The notes below the pieces were generated by a model. That model was not told where the DNA came from and made no database searches. It saw only the letters and a program-made list of their open reading frames with translations. The position numbers and the translations under genes were made by a program. A stretch of 64,000 nt of DNA from Blastopirellula retiformator (GTDB taxonomy: Bacteria; Planctomycetota; Planctomycetia; Pirellulales; Pirellulaceae), in the NCBI RefSeq assembly GCF_007859755.1, contig NZ_SJPF01000001.1, positions 1,476,082 through 1,540,081 on the forward strand, written 5' to 3'. Positions within the stretch are counted from its first letter, which is position 1, and the number at the start of each line of letters is the position of its first letter. Below, piece after piece: positions 38,789 to 48,014 of the stretch.

Positions 38789-38806
38789 CACGATCGGCCT
38801 TTCGCG

Positions 38807-39730
38807 ATGAACAACTATCTGCCCGAACTGACGGTTCGCATTGCGGCCGGCTTGGGAGAAGTCGACGCCGAGATTCGCGATAAGCACACCAAGTTCATTG
38901 TCGCCCGGCAGCAGGCCGATGGCGGCTTCGGCGGACGCGAAGGGGCGAGCGATCTCTATTACACGTCGTTTGCGCTACGGTCGCTGGCGATCTTGGGCGA
39001 GTTGTATGGCGACCTGGCTGAGCGTTCGAGTGGGTTTCTGCGTTCCAAATTGGGCGGTCAGGAAACGATCGTCGACTTTCTCTCGCTGATCTATGGCGCC
39101 GGGTTGATCGAAACGGCGGCTGGTATCGACGTCTTCGCCGATGCGGCGGAAGATTGGCGATTGCAAGTGGCGGCGGCGCTGGAGAAATTGCGCCGCGACG
39201 ATGGCGGCTACGCCAAGGGAGAACTTGGTTCGGCCAGCAGCACCTATCACACGTTTCTCGTGTTGCTATGTCTGCAGTTGCTCGAGCAGCCAATCCCGCA
39301 GCCCGAGAGGGTCCGCGACTTTCTGTTGTCGCAGGAAGCGGACGACGGCGGCTTTCGCGAAATCAAAGCGAGCAAGCGGGCCGGCACCAACCCAACGGCC
39401 GCGGCAATCGGGGCGCTACGGATCATCGACGCCCTTGACCAGAACGTCGCTGATGGGGCGGTCGACTTTTTGCTGGAAATGCAAAATGACGAAGGTGGCC
39501 TGCGGGCCAATACCCGGATTCCGATCGCCGACCTGTTGAGCACGTTCACCGGTTGCCTGACGCTCACCGATTTGGGGGCATTGCACGAGATCGACACCGC
39601 CGCGGCGATGCGTTACGTTGAAGGTTTACAACAACCAAACGGCGGCTTCTTTGGCGCCATTTGGGACGAAGTCGCCGACGTCGAATACACGTTCTACGGA
39701 TTGGGCGGCCTCGCCATCTTGCATCCTTAG
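38807..39730 (+). CDS. Prenyltransferase beta-subunit-like toroid protein
   Basis: This 307-residue protein is made of six or so alpha/alpha-toroid repeats: QQADGGFGGREG, LRRDDGGYAKGELGSASSTY, SQEADDGGFREI, MQNDEGGLRANTRIP and QQPNGGFFGAIWDEVADVEY. The order resembles the beta subunit of protein geranylgeranyltransferase (Rab type). The zinc ligands of the eukaryotic enzyme are not clearly present, so transferase activity is uncertain. No signal or membrane segment is visible. The ABC ATPase gene starts 15 bp downstream. Confidence 0.83.
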   Translation: MNNYLPELTVRIAAGLGEVDAEIRDKHTKFIVARQQADGGFGGREGASDLYYTSFALRSLAILGELYGDLAERSSGFLRSKLGGQETIVDFLSLIYGAGLIETAAGIDVFADAAEDWRLQVAAALEKLRRDDGGYAKGELGSASSTYHTFLVLLCLQLLEQPIPQPERVRDFLLSQEADDGGFREIKASKRAGTNPTAAAIGALRIIDALDQNVADGAVDFLLEMQNDEGGLRANTRIPIADLLSTFTGCLTLTDLGALHEIDTAAAMRYVEGLQQPNGGFFGAIWDEVADVEYTFYGLGGLAILHP

Positions 39731-39745
39731 ACGCTCTGCGACGCC

Positions 39746-40414
39746 ATGGCCGATCTCGAAGTCGTTTCGCTGCGAAAAGAATATCCGACCCGCGGCGAGC
39801 CGCTGGTCGTTTTGAAAGAAGCCGCGCTCTCGCTCAATGCTGGTGAGAACCTGGCGATCCTGGGACCAAGCGGTTCCGGCAAAAGCACGCTGCTCTACTG
39901 CCTGGGGGCGCTCGAAGCGCCAACGAGCGGTCGCGTCGAGCTGGAAGGGCAGAACCCGTTCGAGCTGGCCGAGCCGAAGCTGGCCGATTTTCGCAATCGC
40001 CAGATTGGCTTCATCTTTCAGGATCACCATCTGCTGCCGCAGTTATCGGTGCTCGAGAATGTGCTCGTGCCGACGCTGGCGGCGGGCGCTGCGACCAGCG
40101 AAGAGTTAGAGCGGGCCAAGTACCTGATCGGACGGGTTGGGCTCACCTCGCGGATCAGTCATCGGCCGGCCGAACTTTCTGGCGGCGAACGCCAGCGAGT
40201 CGCGGTCGCCCGCAGTTTGATCCATCAGCCACGTCTGCTATTGGCCGACGAGCCGACCGGCAATCTCGACCGCACCAATGCCGAAACGATCGGGCGACTG
40301 CTACTTGATCTGCAGGCGGCCGAAAACGCGATGCTGGTCGCGGTGACGCATAGCCTGGAGTTGGCCGAGATGTTCGCCGAGCGGCGGAGTCTGGATGACG
40401 GACGCTTAGTCTAG
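39746..40414 (+). CDS. LolD/MacB-type ABC transporter ATP-binding protein
   Basis: This 222-residue ATPase has Walker A GPSGSGKST, signature LSGGERQRVAVARSLI and Walker B LLLADEPTGNLD. The sequence is of the LolD/MacB/FtsE type, which pairs with FtsX-like permeases. The next gene, 25 bp away, encodes such a permease. The pair may export a lipoprotein, lipid or peptide or transmit a mechanical signal at the envelope. Confidence 0.92.
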   Translation: MADLEVVSLRKEYPTRGEPLVVLKEAALSLNAGENLAILGPSGSGKSTLLYCLGALEAPTSGRVELEGQNPFELAEPKLADFRNRQIGFIFQDHHLLPQLSVLENVLVPTLAAGAATSEELERAKYLIGRVGLTSRISHRPAELSGGERQRVAVARSLIHQPRLLLADEPTGNLDRTNAETIGRLLLDLQAAENAMLVAVTHSLELAEMFAERRSLDDGRLV

Positions 40415-40439
40415 AAGACGCGCGAAGGAGAAAGTCGGT

Positions 40440-43400
40440 ATGAACCGAATGCGACTCGCGCTTCGCAGCGCACGTTATTATCTGGCGATCAATCTAGCGG
40501 TTGGCCTAGGCGTCGCGGTGGCGACCGCGGTGCTGACTGGGGCGCTGTTGGTGGGCGATTCGATGCAAGGGAGCTTGCGCGATTTGTCGCTCGACCGGCT
40601 GGGAGACGTCACCCACGTCGTGCTGGCCGATCGCTTCTTCGCGATTGATCATGCCGCCTCGTTAAGCGAAGCGGGCCAACCAGCGGCGCCGATGATCTTG
40701 CTGCGTGGTAGCGTTGACTTCGATGGCGGAGAGCGACGGCGCCTGGCCGGCGGCGTTTCGATCTTTGGCGTTGACGATGCGTTTTGGAAGATGGACCCGA
40801 AGTCGACGCCGCCAAAGTTTGACGGCGAAGACTCGATCATCCTCAACGAGCCGCTGGCCGCGGAACTTGGCGTGCAGGTCGGCGACGAGGTGGCGGTCCG
40901 TTTGCCTTCGTCCAACGATGTGCCCGCCGATAGCCCGCTTGGGAAGAAGACGGGCCGGGTGAAGGGGATTCCACGGCTCACGGTGGCGGCGATCATTCCG
41001 GCTCGCGGGCTAGGGCGGTTCGGGCTGTTTCCGAATCAACAGGCGCCGCTGAACGCCTTCGTGCCGCTGGCGTTGCTCGCCGACGCGCTCGATCAGCTGA
41101 ACAAGACGAACGCCGTGCTGCTAGCCGAGGCGAATCTTGATTTGACGGCCGAGGAGTTGGCGGCGGAACTGAAACTGTCGCTCGATGATTTCGGCTTTCG
41201 CGTCAACAAGGCTCAGCAGCAGTTTTCCGGCGACGGAGAGGAGCCGGAGACGATCTTCGATTACTACCAGTTCAGTTCGTCGCGGATGATCCTGGGCGAA
41301 GCGGCCGAAACCGAAATCTTAAAGGCCGCCGGAGCCAAAGCGTTTCCCGTCTTCACTTACCTGGCGACGACCATCAAGAAAGAAGGCGCCCCCGAGAGCA
41401 AAGAGATTCCCTACTCGACGGTCACCGCGCTCAACCCAGGGCAACTTGCCTATCCGCTGCGGGATGGCCAGGGCGAGCCGATCGTGCAGCTTGCTGAAGA
41501 CGAGGTGATCCTGAACTCCTGGGCCGCCGAACAAATGGAGGCCGCGGTTGGCGACACGATCGAGATCGCCTATTTCGAGCCCGAGAGTTCGCATGGCGTC
41601 GCCAAGGAAACGTCGCACTCGTTCAAGGTTGCTGCGATCACGCCGCTGACCGAACCGGACCGGCCGGCGTCTCGGCGCCGTCCGGCCGTGTTCGAGCAAC
41701 CGCCGACCACCGCCAACGATCCGCAGTTGACGCCGGAAGTGGAGGGGATCACCGATCAAGATTCGATCGACGACTGGGATCCGCCGTTTCCGTTCGACAA
41801 TCGTCGGATTCGGGGCGTCGATGATGAGTACTGGGAGAACTACCGCACCACGCCCAAGGTATTCGTCTCGCTCGACGCCGGAAAGAAACTTTGGGGAAGC
41901 CGATTTGGCGCGGCGACTTCGGTACGCTCGCCAGTTGCGGGCGTCGATCAAGCGAAGCTGGTCGCGGATGTCGAAGCGGGATTGAACAAGCGGAAAGAGG
42001 ACCTCGGCTTCCGCTTCTTACTCGCTCGGCAAAACGCCTTGCGGGCCGCCAGCGGAACGACGCCGTTTAATGGGCTGTTCATCGGTTTCAGCATGTTCAT
42101 CATCGCGGCAGCGCTGATGCTGGTGACGCTATTGTTTCAGTTGGGCGTGGATCAACGGGCCAAACAGATCGGGCTGCAGTCGGCGCTTGGTCTGCGAATG
42201 AAGGCGATCCGAGCGATGTTATTGATCGAAGCGACGATCGTCGCCAGCTGTGGCGGTTTGGTCGGCGTCGTTTTAGGGATCGGCTATGCCTGGGTAATGC
42301 TCTACGGCTTGCGAACGTGGTGGGTGGCGGCGGTGGTGACGCCGTTTTTGCAACTTCATCTTGATAATCCGGCGACGTTGGCGATTGGCTTGGTCAGCGG
42401 CGTGATGACGTCGCTGGGAGCCATCCTGTGGGGGCTATGGAAACTGCGACAGGTTTCGCCGCGAGCGCTGCTTGCAGGGCAGACAACGTCGGCTCGTGAT
42501 CTGCAACCAGGCGCGGGGCGATGGATGGTCTATGTCGGCGTCGCCTTGATCTTTGCTGCGGCTGGATTGGCGGGCCTGGCGACGACCCTGGCTGGCGAAG
42601 CTCAGGCCGGCGCCTTCTTTGGCGCCGGCGCATCGATGTTGGCCGCGCTGATGTTGCTCCAGCGGCGGTATTTACTGTGGCGGGCGGCCGAGCGATCGGC
42701 TGGCAATGGCTTTGGCCTGTCGGAACTTGCACTGAGTAACGCCGCCCGCAATCCAGGACGCAGTACGCTAACGATTGGGCTGGTTGGCGCAGCGTCGTTT
42801 TTGATTGTGGCGATCAGTAGCTTTCGCTTGGCGCCGACCGATAAAGGCGCCGGCGGCATGGACTTGATCGCTGAGAGTTCGCAGCCGGTGTTTCATGACT
42901 TGAATACGGCGGATGGGCGTTATGATCAAGGTTTTCGCGAAAGCGACGAACCGCTGCTGGCGAAGTCGACGATTCTCGCCCTGCGGGTGCAGCCCGGCGA
43001 TGACGCCAGTTGCTTGAATCTGTATCAGTCCAACAGCCCGCGGGTGCTAGGAGCGACTCCGCAGTTTGTCGAGCGTTACTCGCAGGAAGGCGTCACCTCG
43101 TTCGACTGGGCCGGTTCGGCGGCGGAGACGCCGGAGCAAAAGGCGAATCCCTGGCTGACGCTCGAGAAGGAAGCGGACGGCGATCTCTTGCCGATTCCGT
43201 GCGTGATCGACAAGAACACGGCGATGTATGCGCTGCACTTGTACGGCGGCGTGGGCGAGGTTTTCGAGACAACCGATCCGGACGGTCGCGTCACGAAGTA
43301 CCAAGTCGCGGGGCTACTCGCCAACAGCATCTTGCAAGGGAGCCTGATTGTCAGCGAAGCGAATCTACTCGCACGCTTTCCCGATACGAGCGGGTACCGC

Positions 43401-43913
43401 ATGTTCCTGGTCGAGACGCCATCGGGCGAGACCGAAGACGTGGCGTCGATTTTCGAAGATCGTCTGAGTGAGGAAGGATTCGATACCACCGATGCGAAGG
43501 CCCGATTGGTCGATCTATTGGCGGTGCAGAATACTTATCTGTCGACGTTTCAGAGCCTGGGAGCGCTCGGCCTGTTGCTCGGCACGTTCGGTCTGGCGAC
43601 GGTTCAAGCGCGCAGCGTGATTGAGCGTCGCGGCGAACTGGCGCTGCTGCAGGCGGCCGGCTTCCGTCGCAATCGTCTTGTGGCGTTGGTGCTGATGGAA
43701 AACGGGGTGCTGCTGATCGCGGGCCTGGGGACAGGCATTGCAGCCGCATTGGTGGCGGTTCTGCCTCACATGCTGTTCGGCGCTGCCGGCGTTCCATGGC
43801 TGACGCTGGCGACGATGCTCGGGATCATCTTCGTCGTCGGTTTGATCGCCGGACTCTGGACCGCACGGGCTTCGCTACGTACGCCGCTGATACCGGCGCT
43901 TCGCGGCGAGTAG
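40440..43913 (+). CDS. Large FtsX-like ABC permease
   Basis: This 1157-residue protein has one N-terminal membrane helix (about 17-40), then a long extracytoplasmic region. A first FtsX-type helix group follows at about 545-680 (IGFSMFIIAAALMLVTLLFQ, LQSALGLRMKAIRAM). Further helices lie at about 700-800, then a second extracytoplasmic region and a second FtsX domain at about 1030-1150. It probably works with the ATPase directly upstream as a two-FtsX-domain permease of the LolC/E-like or MacB-like class. Substrate unknown. The size is large but known for this family. Confidence 0.88.
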   Translation: MNRMRLALRSARYYLAINLAVGLGVAVATAVLTGALLVGDSMQGSLRDLSLDRLGDVTHVVLADRFFAIDHAASLSEAGQPAAPMILLRGSVDFDGGERRRLAGGVSIFGVDDAFWKMDPKSTPPKFDGEDSIILNEPLAAELGVQVGDEVAVRLPSSNDVPADSPLGKKTGRVKGIPRLTVAAIIPARGLGRFGLFPNQQAPLNAFVPLALLADALDQLNKTNAVLLAEANLDLTAEELAAELKLSLDDFGFRVNKAQQQFSGDGEEPETIFDYYQFSSSRMILGEAAETEILKAAGAKAFPVFTYLATTIKKEGAPESKEIPYSTVTALNPGQLAYPLRDGQGEPIVQLAEDEVILNSWAAEQMEAAVGDTIEIAYFEPESSHGVAKETSHSFKVAAITPLTEPDRPASRRRPAVFEQPPTTANDPQLTPEVEGITDQDSIDDWDPPFPFDNRRIRGVDDEYWENYRTTPKVFVSLDAGKKLWGSRFGAATSVRSPVAGVDQAKLVADVEAGLNKRKEDLGFRFLLARQNALRAASGTTPFNGLFIGFSMFIIAAALMLVTLLFQLGVDQRAKQIGLQSALGLRMKAIRAMLLIEATIVASCGGLVGVVLGIGYAWVMLYGLRTWWVAAVVTPFLQLHLDNPATLAIGLVSGVMTSLGAILWGLWKLRQVSPRALLAGQTTSARDLQPGAGRWMVYVGVALIFAAAGLAGLATTLAGEAQAGAFFGAGASMLAALMLLQRRYLLWRAAERSAGNGFGLSELALSNAARNPGRSTLTIGLVGAASFLIVAISSFRLAPTDKGAGGMDLIAESSQPVFHDLNTADGRYDQGFRESDEPLLAKSTILALRVQPGDDASCLNLYQSNSPRVLGATPQFVERYSQEGVTSFDWAGSAAETPEQKANPWLTLEKEADGDLLPIPCVIDKNTAMYALHLYGGVGEVFETTDPDGRVTKYQVAGLLANSILQGSLIVSEANLLARFPDTSGYRMFLVETPSGETEDVASIFEDRLSEEGFDTTDAKARLVDLLAVQNTYLSTFQSLGALGLLLGTFGLATVQARSVIERRGELALLQAAGFRRNRLVALVLMENGVLLIAGLGTGIAAALVAVLPHMLFGAAGVPWLTLATMLGIIFVVGLIAGLWTARASLRTPLIPALRGE

Positions 43914-43924
43914 CCTATCGCAGG

Positions 43925-44044
43925 TAGGTTGGGTGCAGCGGAGCGAAACCCAACAATGCGTTCTCCAAGCCAAGGTGGGTTGCGCAAGCGAGTATCGTCT
44001 TACGAGCGAAAACGCCTGCCACGCGCTTGCTCCACCCACCCTAC
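43925..44044. repeat. 120-bp intergenic repeat, copy B
   Basis: Same length and ends as copy A at 35787-35906, with an identical stretch CCAAGCCAAGGTGGGTTGCG and most of the rest shared. It starts 11 bp after the FtsX stop and lies between two convergent genes. The ends GTAGG-TTGGGTG and CACCC-CTAC are inverted relative to each other. Confidence 0.8.
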
Positions 44045-44116
44045 GTAAGACGGTGAAGACATGCTCTTCTCGCGAAGACGCGATAAGAGTATGGCGCCAT
44101 GTCAGCAGACTTGCAG

Positions 44117-45523
44117 TTACCGAACCTTGCACTTGAAGCGGATGACGCCGCCTTGGCCGATGTCGAGCGATTCTTTGATTTCCCAGCGGAGCAGCAGCGA
44201 GTCTTTCTCGTTCGGCAGCGTCAGGAAATCGGCGTCGACGCTGCACTGGGCCGTGTCCGGAACCAGTTCCAAGCGGGGCGATAGGTTGTCGAGGATCGTC
44301 ACGTTGCCGACGCGCTGATCCCCCAGGTTGTCGAACCGCAGCGTGAAGTCGACGATGTCGCCCGGCTGAGCGTCCGCCTTCGAGGCGAGTTTGACGATGC
44401 GGATGCAAGGCTTGCCGTCGAGATCGAACAGCACCGCCTCTTGGGCGCCTTTCTCCGAGTCGAGTTCGTGCGCTTTGCGGCCTTCGATCACGACCTGCAC
44501 GGCCTGGTTTTCGGTCCACGCGATCGCGTTCTGAATGCTGGTCGCCAGCATCAGCTTCTCGGTCGCGTCGAAGATGCCCGCCTTGATGATGTTAAAGTCT
44601 TCAAAGGCCTGGAACTCGCGGACGAACTCAACCAAGACCTGGCGATTGGCGAGTTCGACGCCTATCGTCCGATCGAGGAACGTTTGGGCGTTCTTCGGTC
44701 CCAGGTTGGCGACCGGTTGCAGGGGCTGATTGACGTTGGTCGGAATGCCGTTGTTCAGCTGACCTTGCAGACCCAGGTTCGCATTATTGGCGTAAGGGCC
44801 TTGATTGGTCAGTTCGGCGTTGATGCCGTAGATCTTGCGAACCGCGGCGAATCGCGGGGCATAGATGCAAACCTTGTTGCTAGGAGCAACTTCGCGGCAG
44901 CCGGCCAGCGTATCGTAATGAACGACGGTATCTTCGATGTCGAGTCCGCGAACGCTGAAGTCGTCGCCGATCTTCGTGTGCAGATGGCTGTCGCCACCGT
45001 CGCAGACCCATTCGTCGTATGAGTTGCACGGCATCGGCTGACCGGTCGCCATCATCGCCGGATCACAGCCATAGGGGCCGCAGCCGCCAGGTCCACAATT
45101 GCCAGGACCGCATGCGCCGCCAAAGCCAGGTCGGCAGAGGCCGGTGCGGCAAGGAAGCGAAGCGACCTGTTGCGGCACGGGCTCGGTATGTTGGTAATAG
45201 GATTGCGGCGGCGGCATGTCGATCGGCTGCTCGCCCGAGGTGAGCTGCACCGCATAGGGATTGTCGACAGGCGGCTGACCTTGCGGCGGCGCAACATCCT
45301 GCGGCCGAGCGGCCGCATATTGCGGCGCGGCCGGCTGCATCTCCGGCGCCGGCGCTTCGCCGGGATGGGCCACAGCGGGTTGTCCTTCGTTGAAGCTGAC
45401 GCCCGACATCGGCTTGGTTGGGCCGTAGACGGTCTTGACGTCGGTGATTTTGCAAGCCGGCAGGGTCAAAAGACCGAGCGCCGCGCCCAGCAAAGCGAGT
45501 TGTCGCAAGTTCCGATGTTTCAT
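44117..45523 (-). CDS. Cys/Gly/Pro-rich DUF11-domain lipoprotein
   Basis: This 468-residue protein has lipobox LPAC (Cys24). Residues 50-125 are Pro/Gln-rich and low in complexity. A Cys-rich stretch, CRTGLCRPGFGGACGPGNCG and onward, follows at about 128-180. The last hundred residues form a DUF11-like beta domain (GDIVDFTLRFDNLGD, TILDNLSPRL). Similar Cys-rich secreted proteins are, from memory, typical of the planctomycete envelope. It is 21 bp downstream of another secreted-protein gene on the same strand. The Cys pairs could form disulfide cross-links. The role is inferred to be structural. Confidence 0.83.
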   Translation of the reverse strand: MKHRNLRQLALLGAALGLLTLPACKITDVKTVYGPTKPMSGVSFNEGQPAVAHPGEAPAPEMQPAAPQYAAARPQDVAPPQGQPPVDNPYAVQLTSGEQPIDMPPPQSYYQHTEPVPQQVASLPCRTGLCRPGFGGACGPGNCGPGGCGPYGCDPAMMATGQPMPCNSYDEWVCDGGDSHLHTKIGDDFSVRGLDIEDTVVHYDTLAGCREVAPSNKVCIYAPRFAAVRKIYGINAELTNQGPYANNANLGLQGQLNNGIPTNVNQPLQPVANLGPKNAQTFLDRTIGVELANRQVLVEFVREFQAFEDFNIIKAGIFDATEKLMLATSIQNAIAWTENQAVQVVIEGRKAHELDSEKGAQEAVLFDLDGKPCIRIVKLASKADAQPGDIVDFTLRFDNLGDQRVGNVTILDNLSPRLELVPDTAQCSVDADFLTLPNEKDSLLLRWEIKESLDIGQGGVIRFKCKVR

Positions 45524-45544
45524 GACGGCAATTCGGCGAAGGTG

Positions 45545-46426
45545 TTATCGAGTTTGGACGTTACCAGGGGGAGCGTAGTTGGGACGCTCGGCGACGTTCG
45601 GCGGCAGATAGGCGGTCGGCGGCACAAACGGCATGATCGGTTGTCGGGTCGCTTCCCGATTGACCGGCGGCTCGATGTACATCGGCGGCTCGCCTTGCAC
45701 GGGCGCCATGTCGGGGCCAAGGGCGGCGCGGTCGTAAACCATGATCGGCGGCGAACGGTAGTCGAACTCGCCCATCCGTTCGTGGTCGGTAATCGTGCGC
45801 GAACCCATCCGCAGAATCGCGATCGGGCGTCCCAGTTCGTCGGCGATTTGAATCGGATCGCCGCCGGGGGGAACCTCGAAGAACGGTTGAAAGCTTTTGT
45901 CCTGGGCTTCGGGAATCGCGTCCATTGGCGGTTCGACGTAGATCACCCGCACGACCATCTTCCCTTCCGATGCGTACCGAATTTCTTCGGCCGTGATATG
46001 AATCGGCACGGGGAACTTCAGCTCTTTTCCCGGCGGGGGGCAAAGGCGATCGACCAGTTCGATGGTCGGATAAAGCTCGACGCCGGGGTTGAGCGGGATG
46101 TTGCTCAGCCGCATCCGATAGACCTGGCCAATCAGGCAGCCAGCCAGCGCGGGTGAGGGAACGTCGGGACCGAACGCCCCGTTGTTGATGAACGAGACTT
46201 GCGTACCAGCGGGAGGAACGATCTCGACCGGCTGGAAATAGCCGACGACCGGCCGCTTTTTGAGCAGCGCCAACTGACCCATGGCGCCGGGCGGTAGGCC
46301 TTCGTGATACAGATAGTGCGGATCGGCCGGAAGCGGCTCTTGCGCGACGACGATTCGCCCGCCGACCGACAGCGCGGTCAGCGTCGCCAAGGTCAAAGTC
46401 AGGAAGCGGCGTAATGAGCTATTCAT
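45545..46426 (-). CDS. Secreted envelope protein, paralogue of the next gene upstream
   Basis: This 293-residue protein has a signal peptide ending near VVAQ. The core shares a block with the upstream gene: YRMRLSNIPLNPGVELYPTI, then PVPIHITAEEIRYASEGKMV with RVIYVEPP, and PIAILRMGSR. No enzyme motif is visible. It is probably co-transcribed with the DUF11 lipoprotein gene, and the three together look like one envelope module. Function is unknown. Confidence 0.78.
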   Translation of the reverse strand: MNSSLRRFLTLTLATLTALSVGGRIVVAQEPLPADPHYLYHEGLPPGAMGQLALLKKRPVVGYFQPVEIVPPAGTQVSFINNGAFGPDVPSPALAGCLIGQVYRMRLSNIPLNPGVELYPTIELVDRLCPPPGKELKFPVPIHITAEEIRYASEGKMVVRVIYVEPPMDAIPEAQDKSFQPFFEVPPGGDPIQIADELGRPIAILRMGSRTITDHERMGEFDYRSPPIMVYDRAALGPDMAPVQGEPPMYIEPPVNREATRQPIMPFVPPTAYLPPNVAERPNYAPPGNVQTR

Positions 46427-46502
46427 GCAAGATCCATCTCGCTGCAGGCTGCGCCAATTGTCAGGCGAACGTCCTTGTCCGCCGCAACTCCCCCGTCATG
46501 GG

Positions 46503-46540
46503 AAAAGGCACGGTCGCGCTTTGCAGCCGCCGACCGTGCC
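46503..46540 (-). terminator. Rho-independent terminator of the envelope lipoprotein gene
   Basis: On the minus strand a perfect 10-bp stem GGCACGGTCG/CGACCGTGCC with a 13-base loop is followed by TTTT. It lies 38 bp downstream of the stop at 46579 and separates this transcript from the next minus-strand gene. Confidence 0.7.
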
Positions 46541-46578
46541 GTAGGTTTCACGTTTGGCCTAAGGCCGTAGCAGTCAGC

Positions 46579-47727
46579 TTACTGCGGAGGGCAGTAGGCG
46601 CCGCCATCGGGGCTCGGCATGTACTCGCGACGATCGGCGTGCGGTTGGCCGAACAGCGGAGCGTGTTGAACGTTCTCTTCAACAATCCAAGCCTTGTTCG
46701 GCGGGGTCGGATAGCTCAGACCCGGCTTCTGCTTGACGTGGATGTTGATCTTGTCGGTCGGACCTGGGATGTGCTGATACGTGTGATTTCGCATCACGTG
46801 TTTCTGCAGACCGGCCGGACCGCCGAGCGGAATGTGAGCCGGACCAGGCAGCCCGATCGGCGTGCCGACGTACGGCATGCCATAGCTAGGCGTGGTGACG
46901 CCGGCGACGTGCGGAGTCGAATAAGGAGGACCTCCCGGCAGGCCAGGATAGCCCATCGGACCGGGCATTCCGCCCATACCAGCCATGGCGGCCGGATTAA
47001 AGCCAGGACCGCCAGCTTGCATGGCGTCTTCCGGCATTTCCAGGTCTTTGTTACCCAAGCGAACGATCGCCATGATGGTACCGCGGCAATCGGCTTCGCG
47101 GATCGGATCGACGCCCGGATCCAGGCGAGTCGAGACGAGCGTTTCGACGTCGGCCAGGGCCAACTCTTGATAGTTCGGATCGGGCAGGTAGATCACCTTG
47201 GTCACGAAGTTGCCGCTACGAACCTGAGCGAAATCTTCTTCGGTGAACTGCACCGGAATCGCGTTGTGAGCGAGGAAGGCGTCAGTTCGCGGCGTGGCCG
47301 GTCCGACTTCGATGGTCGGGTATAGCTCGGCGCCCGGGTTGCCCGGAATGTTGGTGAGCTTCAGGCGATAGATGCCGCCTTGGGGAAAGTTGACCGGGAA
47401 CGGCACGACGCGCGGGGTCGAGTCGTAGTAGCCGATGCCGCCTACGTCCCACTGAACCTGCATACCGTCGGGCTTGACGAACAGCAGCTGGCTGGTCGAC
47501 ATGGCGCCAGGAGCGCCGATGCCCATGTTCGGATCCATCGGCATCATGGCCGACACGGGTTGGATGGGCGGCGGAGTCAGGACGCCGGGGCCCGGTCCGT
47601 CAACGCCCGGTCCGGGGTGACGAAGCTGTTGCGCCGGCGGCAGATTGTGCGGCGTATGCATGGCTTGACAGCCGATCGTCGCGGCAGTCAGCGACAGCAC
47701 GGTCCACTTCCAGAAAGTCTGTCTCAT
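46579..47727 (-). CDS. Secreted envelope lipoprotein, Pro/Gly/Met-rich
   Basis: I place the start at the ATG at the complement of 47727, because a G-rich ribosome binding site precedes it and the product then begins MRQTFWKWTV with lipobox ATIGC (Cys20). The 382-residue protein shares the core YRLKLTNIPGNPGAELYPTI, VQFTEEDFAQVRSGNFVTKV and IMAIVRLGNK with the gene at 45545. The C-terminal third is rich in Pro, Gly and Met. No enzymatic motif is seen. Probably a structural or assembly component of the envelope. Confidence 0.82.
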   Translation of the reverse strand: MRQTFWKWTVLSLTAATIGCQAMHTPHNLPPAQQLRHPGPGVDGPGPGVLTPPPIQPVSAMMPMDPNMGIGAPGAMSTSQLLFVKPDGMQVQWDVGGIGYYDSTPRVVPFPVNFPQGGIYRLKLTNIPGNPGAELYPTIEVGPATPRTDAFLAHNAIPVQFTEEDFAQVRSGNFVTKVIYLPDPNYQELALADVETLVSTRLDPGVDPIREADCRGTIMAIVRLGNKDLEMPEDAMQAGGPGFNPAAMAGMGGMPGPMGYPGLPGGPPYSTPHVAGVTTPSYGMPYVGTPIGLPGPAHIPLGGPAGLQKHVMRNHTYQHIPGPTDKINIHVKQKPGLSYPTPPNKAWIVEENVQHAPLFGQPHADRREYMPSPDGGAYCPPQ

Positions 47728-48014
47728 GGTTTTCCCCCTCACTTGGCTCTTGCCGCCGATTCGAAACCGACATGGGTCAGTACAAGAGCAGAAGCGATTC
47801 GCTATCGTTCGGTTTGTTTCACTCAGTTGATTTGCCAAACGTCGCCGGCGGCAGTCGCCGATTGACGTGGACCCGTTTGTGCCACAGAGCGTAAAATCTC
47901 CGCTCGACCCAGCGAGCGGTTCTTGCACGAAAAATCCGCGCAAGGAAGACTCCGTGGCATTATTGTTCGGCCTAGAACGACGCGAATCTTTGGGAAAACC
48001 GACAAAACCTTGAT

